Assembly: GCA_038373865.1 (NCBI GenBank)
Contig: JAXGGA010003050.1
Span: forward strand, 1 to 64,000
Direction: 5' to 3'
DNA from: Uloborus plumipes
Taxonomy: Eukaryota > Arthropoda > Arachnida > Araneae > Uloboridae
DNA length: 64,000 nt
This document shows positions 11,488 to 23,483 of the stretch, one piece after another. Below the pieces are notes generated by a model. The model worked only from the letters and a program-made list of their open reading frames with translations. It did not search any database and had not been told where the DNA came from. The first letter of the stretch is position 1; each line of letters opens with the position of its first letter. The position numbers and the translations under genes are program-made.

Positions 11488-11570
11488 GGTCTCTGGGGCT
11501 CAGGAGTAGCAATGTCGCCTCCGAAGCAAGAAGTATAGCGTATTCGATTCCCGCCGTAGCTCTGGGTGTG
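11488..11570 (+). repeat. tRNA-like (SINE head) fragment, candidate
   Basis: GGTCTCTGGGGCTCAGGAG resembles a degenerate A box. TATTCGATTCCCGCC about 40 bp downstream resembles a B box (GTTCGATTCC). The sequence does not fold into a complete tRNA in my reading, so a tRNA-derived SINE head or tRNA pseudogene is likelier. Confidence 0.35.
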
Positions 11571-14500
11571 TTTTTTCTTCTCTTTGTATTGCAAATCTTA
11601 CTCGTGTTGTCTTAACCCTTCACTGTACGATATTTTATATTTTCATGAAAAAAATCATATGTTACCTTTTAATAACCCTGGTTCAGGAAAAATGTAGAAA
11701 AAAATTAATCTTAAAATTTTGCACCAAAAATGATGTTTTATCTGTTTGTTTCACATATGGCGCAAAGCACATTGTATATGCTTATACCGATACGTGTGGT
11801 CGATACGTAATAATCAACAATGTGTTTTGTGCCATAAGTGGAACAAACTAATTTTGCCACTTAGTACAGCATATATATTTAAACATTTTTAGAACAAAGG
11901 AAATAAAGATTAAGCACACTTCTTACTGTAATGCAGACACTCTATTTTTCAAAAGCAAGAACTGTAATACCTAGACTAGTGCAACTAACTATTGCGCAAA
12001 AATCACACTAAACTGTTATAGCAATGTTTCAGAAGGGGCACAAAGCTCAGCTTAACGGCATTTAAATATTATAGGAATATATGAGGATTTTTTGGTTTGT
12101 GCCAGATCAGGCACACCATGCAGTGAAGGGCTAAATGTTAACAAAGAAACGCAACCGTTCGAGACAATGACACGCCCACTTCATAGTGATTATTGAAAAA
12201 CTATGACACGGCAAAAACAACAACGGAACGATTGATGGAAAAAGTAACTTCTTCTACGTTATTAGCTGTGTCAGAAATATCCATCATACCAAGAAAAAAT
12301 AGTCCCTTAAAAAAAGAAAAAGAATAAAAAACGACATTTCAACTCTTCTAATCTCTGAAACTCTGCAGATACCTACTGATACTAGTTCCTATATTTAGTG
12401 GCAGTTGTGAACATGAAAAAACTTGACTTTTTGGTATCTGGGGAAATGTTTCCTATCAGCGAGAAAAGTTGCTAAAATAGGGAACTTTTGATTGAAGAAG
12501 AAGCATGCAGCTTTTTCTGTTCAAGAGGTGTTTGGGTTTACAATTCTTTCGGCGGAAACAATATTTGTTGGAATTTGAAGGGGGTACTTTTTATTTTGAT
12601 TTAAATATAGATGTTAAAAATGTACAAGATTGTTTAAAATCACGGAAACAAAAAATAAATAAATAAATAAAATAAAATAAAAAGTCACACTTGAAATTAA
12701 AAAAGAATGAGTTGAAACAATTAGCACTAAAAATAAATGAAATGTGATTGCACCAACATAAATTCTCAAAGAACTTATTTATTCAAAATGATAGGTTAAA
12801 TGATAGGTTAATATAGGTTAAGTTTCTTTTTTTGCGATGTAGTTATGGTTTTACTTCTTAAATAAGTTTGTCTTAATTTCAAAACACTTGTTTTGCGATT
12901 TTATTGGAATTGTTTTTTTTTTTTTTATATTTACTTTGTAGCACTCAATGCTATGTCACAAAGTTCGAAACTATTAGATCGTTTAGGCAAAAAAAAAAAA
13001 AAATGCTACTCATTGGAGAAGAGCATTTTTTCTGGTATAAACGAATACCGTCGTTTTCATGAAATATTATTCAATTAAACGGGGTATTCGATTAAGCAGG
13101 GATTTTTAACATTACGTCTATGGCATATGTTCCGGGATATTTTATTTGTATAAGCGGGGTATTCGTTTATCCGTTACCCGATTAAGCGGGGACGACAGAA
13201 TGTCTTTATTTAAAGAGCACTATTATTGAGTTTTGTGCCTCCTTTTAATGACTGGAAATGGCGAAATAGATGCATTGTTTAAATTTTTTGCGGTGTTTTT
13301 TTAGAGAAATACAAAGCAAATTTATGTACGGATATTTTACTAATTTTAATATTTTAGTGAAAGCGCGAGATTGTTTTGCTAAGTTTCTGCTGCTAGCTAA
13401 TTTCTTGAGCTGTGTAATACTTGTCAAAACACAATAAATAAATGAAGAAATAAAATAAAGAGAAATGAAAAAAAAGAAAGAAAAAAGAAGAAAGCATAGA
13501 AATTTTAGTATATGCAACTTAAAATTTGGTTAAAAATCCAACAATTTTACACTTCTTTTTACGAGTCCTAAACTCTGAGGTAACAAGAGTAACACACACA
13601 CACACACACAAAATCGATTTCTGTATGTAAAAAACTGGCATGATAACAAACGATTTATAATATGAAGCCGAAGTCCTCATAAATTTTCTCATTAATTTTT
13701 AATAGAGTTTATGGTTCTCTTTTAAGACGGATTAATTACTTTGCTTTATTTTTATTGCTTTGTCAAAACCTACTTGACCGAAATTCCATAAAATAATTTA
13801 AGAATCTGAAGAAAATAACAAAAGAGCTAATATACGTGCATTTGCGATACTATCAACCCTAAACGAAGAAATGTCATTTTCGTCCGAGATTATACACCAT
13901 TTTTGTATACATCCTTCTTTTAAACCATGTTTAGCTTAAAACTAAACAAATAATAGAGATTCCGCACAATGCCTTATATAGTGAGATATTAATTCCTCAA
14001 CATTTAGTTTTAAAACAGACGAATTATTTTTCGCAATAATGCTCCCATTCTGGATATTTACAAAGCAATTACACGAAATTGCTTTCAGACAGTTATTAAT
14101 ATTTGCTGACAGCCTGACAGTACTCATATTTCGCATTTATTTTCAGTTGATGGGTTTTCGGATGTTCATGGGGTGAAATTTCTAGAAAATTAAATATGAG
14201 GACTGTTTCGATCGAACTTCGACGATGGAGATCGGATTGTTATTAGGAGCTTTACTCAAGATCACAAAAGTTTGATCTATCATTATGCTTCGTGTCCAAG
14301 TACGAGTACTGAAATAAGTTTGTACTTCAAAAGGGTTTACTGCTGTTATTAATTATATCTGCAATGCCGTGTGAAATATTTTTTATTCGGGGGATCGGGA
14401 AAGCCCTAGCTCCGCCATGTTAAATTCAAAAACTTTATGTACCTTTTTCTCGGAAAAGGTGACAAATAGAGTTAAGACATTTTTCTACATGTCAGAAATG

Positions 14501-14630
14501 ATATTTTACATACTTTAACGCGTCTTTTTCTTTTCTCTAAGTGAAAATTAAAATATAATTTTTACAATTTTACTCTAAATTACTTTTAAATTAGCATTTT
14601 GATGATTTTTGAATCCATAAAAATATGTTC
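11571..14630. other. No recognisable gene; poly-purine and AT-rich tracts
   Basis: Contains simple AT tracts, an AAATA/AAATAA run near 12655-12680, A- and T-runs near 12910 and 12988, and a short CA repeat near 13593. Open frames of 60-90 codons here are low-complexity and have no recognised motif. A possible Tigger-type relic is listed separately. Confidence 0.45.
13060..13200 (+). repeat. Tigger/pogo-like MITE relic
   Basis: The stretch repeats the words AACGGGGTATTCGATTAAGC, AAGCGGGGTATTCGTTTATC and ATTAAGCGGGGACGACAG. These resemble the subterminal repeats of pogo/Tigger-type MITEs (compare the CACTTATACG and TTATGCGC words of 32138-32656). No clear ends or TA duplication were found. Confidence 0.3.
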
Positions 14631-14886
14631 GAAGGGACACGTGGATAAAGGTGATATGTGACAATCTTTGAAAAACTTACTTTTTACCATGGATGAAGGT
14701 GATAAGGTACTATTTTCTTTTTGAAAGCTTTTTCTAGAAATTAAAAAAAAAGTTGTCGCATATCACCTTTATTCACTTGCCCTTCAACTGTGTTTGTGTG
14801 GTGACACAATTGAACACAGACTAATTTTAATTTGTAAATCGTCAAAATTCAAATGTCACATATCACCTTTATCCACTTGCCCCTTT
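14631..14886. mobile_element. MITE, GTGGATAAAGGTGATATG family
   Basis: The left end reads GAAGGGACACGTGGATAAAG followed by GTGATATGTGAC. The right end is its inverted complement, GTCACATATCACCTTTATCC then ACTTGCCCCTTTAATT. There is an internal inverted copy of the terminus near 14757-14790. Related copies are at 30640-30870, 41735-41994 and 63895-64000. No transposase and no certain target duplication. Confidence 0.8.
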
Positions 14887-14894
14887 AATTTCAC

Positions 14895-15023
14895 GGTTTA
14901 TTACTGTAAACTAGCCATTTTACAGTCTACTACTGTAAAATTAGGGATTTTACAGTTAATATTTGTTAAATTACTGTGAAGACAACTGTATTTTCTGTAG
15001 AAACATGTATTTTTTACAGTGCA
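14895..15023. repeat. Block saturated with ACTGTAAA / TTTACAGT
   Basis: At least seven copies of TACTGTAAA or its complement TTTACAGT occur in about 130 bp, ending in TTTTTTACAGTGCAC. The same word saturates 27663-27997 and 46585-46922. It is probably a truncated copy of that element, directly abutting the preceding MITE. Confidence 0.6.
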
Positions 15024-15544
15024 CTTTCTTAGATTCATTTATAACTAATTGCACTACCACTCGCATTCCTTGAAAACCAAAGATAGGAATATGAGTTGTA
15101 CTTATCAAATACAGAGCACTATTATTGAGTTTTTTGCCTGCCCAAAACCCTTCAACTAACTTTTATGTAACTAAAAATACCGCGATGTTGCTATTTTTCT
15201 TCGCAGTAAATATGCCATATATTCCAACCGCATTTCCAGTTAATGGTTTCAAAATAACGATGCCTTTGAATAACCGCATGATTTTTCTTGACGTTTCGTC
15301 CAAAGTCATTTCATTCACTTTAATGTCTCCCTTTGAGAATCTTACCTTGCATTATGGGTACTTTATGTCAGAAAAGCAACTTTTGACATTTCTCATGCTC
15401 AAACTCCCTTGCTTAACTTTGAAATGTCGACTGCTTGCCTTTAACGACCTTTTCTTTGTATCATAAAGTTGGGAATTACTTTTTAAGAGCAAAAGACGTT
15501 TTTTTCGTTTATTTTATTTTTTTAAAAGATAAGTTCATTTAATT

Positions 15545-16055
15545 TGAGAATGTTTACTGATTTTTGAAAAACTGTTACATTTAAGAGTAATGGAAGCGTG
15601 AGAATGTTTACTAATTTTCGAAAACCTGATACATTGAAGAGTAATTGAAGCGTGAGAATTTTTACTGATTTTTGAAAACCTTTTATATTTAAGCGTTATT
15701 GTTACATTTAAGAGTAATGGAAGCGTGAGAATGTTTACTGATTTTTGAAAAACTTTAACATTTAAGAGAAATTGTTACATTTAAGAGTAATGGAAGCCTG
15801 AGAGTGTTTACTAGTTTTCAAAAACCTGTTACATTTAAGCGTAATTGTTACATTTAAGAGTAATGAAAGCGTGAGAATGTTTACTGATTTTTGAATACCT
15901 GTTACATTTTAGAGCAATTGTTACTTTTAAGAGTAATTGAAGCGTGAGAATGTTTACTGATTTTTGAAAACCTGTTACATTTAAGAGTAACTGAAGCGAG
16001 AGAATTTTTACTGATTTTTGAAAACCTGTTACATTTAAGAGTAATTAAAGCGTAA
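15545..16055 (+). repeat. Minisatellite, 54-bp unit with 76-bp variants
   Basis: The unit is GAGAATGTTTACTGATTTTT, then GAAAACCTGTTACATTTAAG, then AGTAATGGAAGCGT. Some units carry an extra copy of about 22 bp of AGTAATTGTTACATTTAAG. About eight or nine units lie head to tail with 5-10% divergence. The higher-order alternation suggests unequal exchange. Confidence 0.9.
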
Positions 16056-16560
16056 GGAAGTTTTGCCAAAAAAAAAAAAAGATAAAAAAAAAAGTAGAAT
16101 TATATATTTATCGCTACAGAAATAGAAGTGATTAAAATATCTAATCCTGCTTTGTTTAAAACATTTAGGACGCCATTTGAAAACTCTGACCGTTTTAGGG
16201 TGTTCTCCTATCTTTAATACAGCAATGAAAAGAAATATAGCAAAGGAAAAATCAGCGAAAATTTTGAAATTAGAGTTAATTACTTTTGCAGCTATACTCT
16301 TTGATTGCCCGTTGTAAAAAAACTTAATGTTGGTATGCATGTCAAAACAAGAAACGCTACGATAGTGATTCCTGCTAAACGGCAATTGGATACGGGTTTA
16401 GAACTTAAAATGGGGTTTCCAGCAACAAGACTAATCTTAAGACACCTGCAGCGGTACATTGGTTTTCAGCGCGGAGGGCTTTAAGAGAACCATTCCATTC
16501 CCAGTTTGACGGGTCCCTTACTTACTCATTAACTCGAACCATTCAAAGAGCAATGACAAA

Positions 16561-16815
16561 TTCTGTATCTCAGAACCAGAACGACGTAACTTCAAAAATG
16601 GCGATTTACACTTTATTGCTGCATTGTTCGTAGAATCGTATTCCGCATCCACCAATGAGAACGTTATTCTACGAAACAAATTTCTTCACAGTTATTTAGC
16701 AGCAGCATTTAAAGTTCACGAGTTCCATCTTTCGCATGTATTCTGCAATCGTTTTTGCCCTCTGCTAAAAAGTTACGAACATTTACTTACGTTAGTCTGG
16801 TTCTGAGGTACAGAA
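16561..16815. mobile_element. Possible MITE with 30-bp inverted ends
   Basis: TTCTGTATCTCAGAACCAGA at 16561 is matched by the inverted TCTGGTTCTGAGGTACAGAA ending at 16815. The match extends imperfectly through ACGACGTAA and ACTAACGTAA. No obvious target duplication, and only one copy in the window. Confidence 0.5.
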
Positions 16816-17462
16816 TTATAAGCCTCAAGACAAAAGGTCAGTTTTGCAGAGAGACGGCTTTGGAAAAAGTAGAATTAATGGAAGAACTGAACACGTTGAC
16901 AAGCTCGATTTGACGTTTCAATTAATACCTGCGGCAATTAAAGTTGCGTGAAAATGAGATTAGACTTTTGACGTTACGAATCTTTGTTTGCATAGATCGA
17001 GTCTTGACATGTTTTTGCTGTCGGAAAGCTAAGGTTACACACATACATACATAGAGACATACATGCATACATACGGTCAGATTTTAATAATATTAGACAT
17101 TTTATTTCACAACTTTCTTTAATTAAGGTATAAGACCACGCAAAGAGCTAATTAACTCGTAATCATTTCCTAAAGAATGTTCATCGTGTATATTTCGGTT
17201 ACCTACACATTCAGAAAAATGGATATCTCTATGTAATCACATGCGAAAGAACCGAAGAAAATGAAATAAATAAATATAAAAACCTACTTAGCATTCATTT
17301 GGAGGGTGAGTAAGCTCAGAATTTGAATACTAAATGCTAACCGGAATCTCGTAAAAAATATCGAATATTATTAAACTTTTATATTATTGACTAAAAATCT
17401 AATCTATAATACTGTTGGTTTTCCCCTTTGTAGTAACTAAAAGCTTTTAAAATGTTGAAAGG

Positions 17463-17636
17463 CCGAGGCGTCATTTCGAAATTTTCCTGGGGGGGGGGGG
17501 GGGGAAGGGTGCATACACAATTTAAAATTTACCAAAAATTGGCAAAAACCACACCCACTTATGTGCCAATACATTGATTTCCCAAAGTCACAGGGGGGCA
17601 GTTGACCCCCCTGCCCCCCCCTAAATGACAGGCCTG
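17463..17636. mobile_element. hAT-type MITE, 174 bp
   Basis: The left end is CCGAGGCGTCATTT and the right end AAATGACAGGCCTG. The 8-bp flanks are TTGAAAGG at 17455-17462 and CTGAAAGG at 17637-17644, one mismatch. It has the same length as 10775-10948 and the same G-run next to the left end (17490-17507). Confidence 0.88.
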
Positions 17637-17644
17637 CTGAAAGG

Positions 17645-18654
17645 GTAATAAATATTTCATTTTAAAACATTTTTCCAAAACGAACACAGCTTGGCTAATT
17701 ATATTAGCTTTACTTTTTCCTCCAAAGGTTAAAGGAAAAAAAAACTTTTCTTTTAGTAGAGCTTAAAGAAAGTAAAATGTTATGGTTAGACATTGTCAGA
17801 AAATTTAAAAATGCTTTTGTTCTATAAAACATGCCTGATTATAAAAGTTTCGTGTCACAAAAGTAATTAATTATTTCTTTGTAATTAAAAACTCTTTCTA
17901 CTCATGAAATTAAATTAACTAGAAACATTTGTGACAGGAATTAATTCTAATAAAAGATATTAAATAAGGTAATTTTTGCTAATGTTTTCTTTGAGAAAGT
18001 CATTAAGGTTTCCGCTTGTTTCTTGCCTATATCCATTAAAATAGCTGATTTTTTTGTTATTATATTTAACACTTTTGAATTTTTAATAAAGCTTACGAAT
18101 AAAAAATATATTTTTATTTTTAAGATCATGGAATTTTTTCTCTTTTCATTTGAAAAGTTTAATATTTAATTATTTTTTATCTTACTGGCTATGACATTTC
18201 TCAAAGCAAAATCTGCATGAATTAAACAATAGAAAAATTTGGAATATTTAATTCTTTTAAATGTTTGTGATTACTGAGCACTAACGACGTAATTTTTCTT
18301 CAACCAAATTAAATAACGGTAATATTTCTTTACAATGAAATGAAATTTTTAAATACATGGAAAAAAGTTATTGCTTTGATACTGAGATCACTACTTAAAT
18401 ATGATTTGGAAATAAAGGTTTTTATTAATTTCCCAAAATTAAATCAAAAAATGATTGAAAAATACACATATTTAATTGGCTACGGCATAGCAATATTTTA
18501 AGCTAATGCTTAAATAAACCGTTAGATTATATTAACTTGTTCGTATGTAATTTTGAAAGTCAGTTTTAAAAATGGAAGATAAAAAGTATTCAGCTACATC
18601 TTCACATTAAATATCTGGAGCAGTTTTGCTATTTGGAAAAAGCTTATAGCCTCA
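17645..18654. other. No recognisable gene
   Basis: Very AT-rich DNA with no repeat ends or coding signal that I could assign. Confidence 0.5.
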
Positions 18655-18760
18655 TTTATGCACAGTATTCACTTATACGACGATTTTCAATGATCCCAGC
18701 ACATTCCATAGCATAGCATAATAATAATAATATCATTCGTTTATGCGTAGCTCTAAAGAT
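18655..18760 (+). mobile_element. Truncated Tigger-like MITE fragment
   Basis: TTCACTTATACG, CAGCACATTCCATAGCA and TTTATGCGTAGCTCTAAAGA align with the left part of 32138-32656 (CAGCACATTCCATAGCA, TTTATGCATCGCTCTAAGGA). It stops exactly where the Tc1-like element begins, at the shared string GATAAAT, suggesting a deletion or microhomology junction. Confidence 0.7.
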
Positions 18761-20304
18761 AAATGATAGGTCCACCCGTATTTTCAAAATTTCGGCTCTT
18801 AATCGAGAACAAGAATAACCTTTTTGGTAGAGATAATTAATCAGTAATTGTTATATCTATTTATGAGGAAATTTCCATAAAATAAATAATTCCTTTTGAT
18901 TATATGCAAATTTTCATTTTCAGACCGTTTCAAAAAGATGGGTCCACCTTCAGAAACTTAGTACCTATCACGTTTTTCTCCCAAATATTTGCATAAATAT
19001 CATTCCTTAGTCTTACTTCGGGATTGTGTTGGCTGCTGTGAAGGTATTTAAACAGATTTGAACGTCACGTTGTAATCAAACAAAATGGGGCGTCGTCGCA
19101 GCCTTCCGCTGGTTGAGCAGGAGAAAATTGATGCTTTTAAAAAGTATGGAAAATTGAATAGAGAAATAGCTAAGATTCTAAACAGATCGCATAATGTTGT
19201 GAACAATTTTTTGCGACTTAGAAATGCTTATGTCAGTAAAAAGTCAGCAGGGCGCCCAGCAAAAGTTACACCCCGACAAAGAAGGACTTAAAATCTGGAA
19301 ATGTGAGCTTATCAACTTTAGTCAGACTACAAAACCCTTCAATATCAATATCTGCAGTCCATAGAGTGGTAAAGAAACACGATAATTTAGTTTACGTGAA
19401 GAGGAAAGCAACTCCGAAATTGACTAAAAAGCACATAGAAAAGAGAGTGAAATTCGCACCGGAAGTGATGTCCTGGAAAGAAAGATTGGCATCGTGTAAT
19501 ATTCAGTGACGAAGAAAAATGCAACCTGGATGGTCCAGATGGCTGGCAGTGTTACTGGTACGATCTGCGAAACGATCGACAGATATTCTCGAAGAGACGA
19601 CTTGGTGGTGGTTCCGTTATGGTATGGGCCGTATTCGAAGGGGCAGGAAAAACTGATTTTGCATTCGTAGACAATCGTTTGAATGCTGCTAGCTATCAAC
19701 AGCTGCTTAATCAATATTTACTTCCACAATCAGAGCGCATTGGGGGCCCATTCTTCATGTTCCAACAGGACAATGCTCCTGTGCACTCTGCAAAGTCCAC
19801 TTTTGAATGGTTTCTGGATAATTGTGTACATATTATTGATTGGCTACCTTGTAGTCCCGACCTAAATCCGGTGGAAAACATGTGGGGTATAATCGCAAGA
19901 GCATGCTGTGTATGCAGGTGGAAGGCAGTACAATAATATTGTCGACTTGAAAAAGGCTATTTCCTCCGAATGGTCAAAAATCGGAACAAATTGTTTGCAA
20001 AAACTTGCAGAAACCATGCCGAATAGGGTTTATGAGCTGATTCAAAAACAATGTAGAAAATTTTCTTATTAATTCAACATTTATTTGATGCTTGGTTTAG
20101 TGGACCTATCGTATTGAAACAGCTGTTTTATGTAATTTTCGTTTTTCTTATCATTTCTATTATTTGTATATTGCTCATGTATTATTTTTCATTGAATGAA
20201 GTAGTGTAGTTTATAATATAGCACTTTGTACACAACAACATCACACTTTTTTAACAACATCACTTTCGGTTTTACTGGTGGACCTATCATTTCGACACGC
20301 GCTG
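18761..20304 (+). mobile_element. Tc1-like transposon, left end eroded
   Basis: The right terminus GGTGGACCTATCATTTCGAC, then ACGCGCTG, is followed by TA at 20305-20306. The left terminus starts at AAATGATAGGTCCACCC and lacks the outermost bases seen in the sister copy 4355-5919. Loss of the left terminal bases would immobilise it even apart from the broken transposase. Confidence 0.88.
19085..20072 (+). pseudogene. Tc1-like transposase, three frame changes
   Basis: The start MGRRRSLPLVEQEKIDAFKK leads a helix-turn-helix region (LNREIAKILNRSHNVVNNF) and a GRPAKVTPRQ linker. The frame breaks at about 19289, resumes with a second helix region (SISISAVHRVVKKH) and TKKHIEKRVKFAPEVMSWKE, then breaks near 19490. 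The catalytic core follows: FSDEEKCN (first Asp, about 19500), QQDNAPVHSAKS (second Asp, about 19767) and SPDLNPVENMWG (Glu, about 19853). A last break near 19920 leads to ISSEWSKIGTNCLQKLAETM and a stop at 20070-20072. All three DDE residues survive although the frame does not. It is a close relative of the minus-strand copy near 5 kb. Confidence 0.9.
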
Positions 20305-20305
20305 T

Positions 20306-22114
20306 AAAAATTATAAACAAGTAGGTACTAAGGATTAGATCAAAAATTTAAACAACCGCTGACCCTGATTGCCTATCTCATATTAAAACAAACTTTTCTG
20401 GTCATAAAGCATTTTAAATGGAAATATATTTCATTGTTTTCAAGAGGATAGGGTAAACACGAAAAAGGAAGGATAATCCTTATTAGTTAAATTTGCGTCG
20501 CAAAAGCAGAATAAAGAAGAAAAATTTAAAACTCTTATACTAAATTCAATAACAAGTATTTTAATTGGCAACAAATAGAAACTGGCAACAGACACAAACA
20601 TTTTTAATCATTGAGTTTTTTTCCTCGTCGGGCAACAATGACTTCGGTTTCCAATCCTGTAGATTTAAGCCTTAGCCGCATTTGCTAAAAAATGTTAAAT
20701 TTGAAATCTGTTTTATATAGAAGTTCCAAACACATCTTATCAAATGCAGATTTTTTTTCTTTCTTTTGGTACGAAAAATACGATAAAATTTGGTACGAAA
20801 AATGTTTTAAATTTTTGAAACTATTGTTTTAAAAATTTAAAACAATAGTTTTAAATTTTTCAGTACATTTTCACTTCAAAAATTGTGAAAAACATTTTGA
20901 AGGTTTTTAATTAATATCTTAGTTAATTAATGTCATACAAAGACGTGACCTAGCTAAGAACACTCTCGATCACTTCACCTTTTAAAAAAAAATCGAAATT
21001 GGTGCATCAGTTTAGGCTGTACAGACACACAGATACACAGACGCGTCTAACTTATAACTCCCTTCTTTGTTGCGTCAGGGGTTAAAAATGACCAATTGAT
21101 AATAGGAAATTTAAAATAACACCCAAAGGTAATGAATGATATTTTGAACGCGTGTTTGCATTAAAAAAGAAATACAGAAAATTTTGTCAAAATTAAAAAA
21201 TCAGATTAGGTGCCACAAAATTAGAAACAAGTTTCAGCAATACTGTTAAAAGTCATCTTCTTATATTACGCTTTTATTTTAACAGAATTTAACTTGTTAT
21301 TTAAGAACTTGGAAATTTTGCTAAGTAAGACTTAAAAATGAAATATCACAACAAATTTCGATTGCAAAAATACATCATAAGCATTTTGGGGAGTTAAATA
21401 CTTTAAGGTTCTTGTTTCTGCTAATAAATACAGAACTAAGTTAATCAACTAAGTTCGAAACTTAGTTATTCACATCCATCTGCTGCTATTTCTGTTGACA
21501 GTAATGTTCGATATATTCCAGGTGTTTTTCCAACTAATGGGTAAAGTTATGACGTTTTAATTAAATTTGGTTTTCTCGTACTTTTTAAAAATATATTTTA
21601 TTCACTTGAATCTCCTTTCAAGAATTGCACCTTCACCCTCTGTAAAGCTCACATCTGGAATATTTTATGTCAAAAATGCAAGTTTTCCAATTTTTCGAAT
21701 TAATTATTATACAAGTTTGTCTGAAAATCGTAATATTCTTAGCAAGCAATTTGTGTGTGTGTGTGTGTTTAGGGGGGGGGGGGTAGTAATAGATTTCAAA
21801 GTAAAGTACAGAAAGCATTTTCTTTTTTAATTTCATCGACGTGTTCTGTAAACTTCTTCACATTTCAGTTATTTAAATCACAAAACAATGTTTTTATTTT
21901 GATTGTGAGAGTTATAGGGAAAAATTGTAACAGCAAAAGACTAGTTGATTAACATAAAAATCAAAATTTAAATTTATTGTAATTATAAGGAAGTATTATA
22001 TGAAGAGAGGGGTTTTTCTAGTAAATCATTGTTCACAATAAGGAAAAACCGACAGCGCGATTTTTCTTGTCGTTAGCAGCGATGAGTCCATAACAAGGAC
22101 AAAACTGCAGTCTC
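20306..22114. other. No recognisable gene
   Basis: AT-rich DNA. It contains one strong hairpin (listed) and a GT-run joined to a G-run at about 21750-21782. Open frames of 67-87 codons near 21567-21836 are shadows of low-complexity sequence. Confidence 0.5.
20809..20860. repeat. Perfect-like AT hairpin
   Basis: TTTTTGAAACTATTGTTTTA is followed after a few bases by TAAAACAATAGTTTTAAATT, giving a stem of about 22 bp with a minimal loop. It is isolated and could be a MITE remnant or replication slippage. Confidence 0.6.
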
Positions 22115-23118
22115 AAGATGTCATAACCGGGCTATTGGTACAGGCTGGCAGCTATGCCTCAGCCCTCTTTAAAGGCTTGTAACTTACAACTTGTTACCTA
22201 AACCCAGGCAGCACAAAAAACGTTTAAACGTTTTTATAAACGTTTTTAATCCGTTGTCACAACGTTAATGACCATTTTATCAAGATGTCATAACCGGGCT
22301 ATTGGTACAGGTTGGCAGCTATGCCTCAGCCCTTTTTAAAGGCTTGTAACTTACAACTTGTTACCTAAACCCAGGCAGCACAAAAAACGTTTAAAACGTT
22401 TTTATAAACGTTTTTAATCCGTTGTCACAACGTTAATGACCATTTTATCAAGATGTCATAACCGGGCTATTGGTACAGGCTGGCAGCTATGCCTCAGCCC
22501 TTTTTAAAGGCTTGTAACTTACAACTTGTTACCTAAACCCAGGCAGCACAAAAAACGTTTAAACGTTTTTATAAACGTTTTTAATCCGTTGTCACAACGT
22601 TAATGACCATTTTATCAAGATGTCATAACCGGGCTGTTGGTACAGGCTGGCAGCTATGCCTCAGCCCTTTTTAAAGGCTTGTAACTTACAACTTGTTACC
22701 TAAACCCAGGCAGTACAAAAAAACGTTTAAACGTTTTTATAAACGTTTTTAATCCGTTGTCACAACGTTAATGACCATTTTATCAAGATGTCATAACCGG
22801 GCTATTGGTACAGGCTGGCAGCTATGCCTCAGCCCTTTTTAAAGGCTTGTAACTTACAACTTGCTACCTAAACCCAGGCAGCACAAAAAACGTTTAAACG
22901 TTTTTATAAACGTTTTTAATCCGTTGTCACAACGTTAATGACCATTTTATCAAGATGTCATAACCGGGCTATTGGTACAGGCTGGCAGCTATGCCTCAGC
23001 CCTTTTTAAAGGCTTGTAACTTACAACTTGTTACCTAAACCCAGGCAGCACAAAAAACGTTTAAACGTTTTTATAAACGTTTTTAATCCGTTGTCACAAC
23101 ATTAATGACCATTTTATA
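22115..23118 (+). repeat. Satellite, six units of 167-168 bp, MITE-derived
   Basis: Unit starts are at 22115, 22282, 22450, 22617, 22785 and 22952 (AAGATGTCATAACCGGGCTA). Each unit has about 95 bp of unique sequence (TGGCAGCTATGCCTCAGCCC and CTTGTAACTTACAACTTG) and about 72 bp of the CCCAGGCAGCACAAAAAACG MITE including its AACGTTT interior. Units are almost identical, differing by single bases (for example GCTATTGG/GCTGTTGG), so amplification is recent or homogenised. Confidence 0.97.
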
Positions 23119-23148
23119 ACCTTTAAAAAACAAAGTGCGCTACTTGGG
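23040..23148. mobile_element. Complete CCCARGYAGC MITE closing the satellite
   Basis: The last satellite unit runs into the missing half of the MITE: CCCAGGCAGCAC at 23040 to GCGCTACTTGGG at 23148, 109 bp. It matches 7813-7920 and 28005-28111 in inverse orientation. The other five units carry only the left 72 bp of the MITE, followed by CAAGATG. Confidence 0.9.
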
Positions 23149-23475
23149 ATGCTTTTTCTTTTATTTTACGAGCTAAGCAGCTTCATTGCTTCCGCAGAAT
23201 CGCTGGCGTACAAAATTAATTTAATGATAACAATTTGAGGGTATTCTCATTCAAGCAGTTTTGATGTTTGTACTAGAATCAGGTTTCAAAATGTAAATGA
23301 AACTAATGTTTTGCAAGAAATGATGCTCACAAATAATTATTGTTAAAATAAATACTGCTGATAAAGCACTGACTTAGTAAAATTCGCCAAAAAATAATTT
23401 CATTTTTGAGTGAAATTGGAAAATATCAACAATAAAAAAAGAGATAGAAAATAAAGAAGTAATATCAAGTTTTTC
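23149..23475. other. No recognisable feature
   Basis: AT-rich spacer between the satellite and the hAT element. Confidence 0.4.
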
Positions 23476-23483
23476 AGCTAAAG

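Noticed and set aside
22115..23118. Regularly spaced repeats that could suggest a CRISPR-like array
   Set aside because: Units are 167-168 bp head-to-tail with no variable spacers, contain a MITE, and lie in a eukaryotic context.
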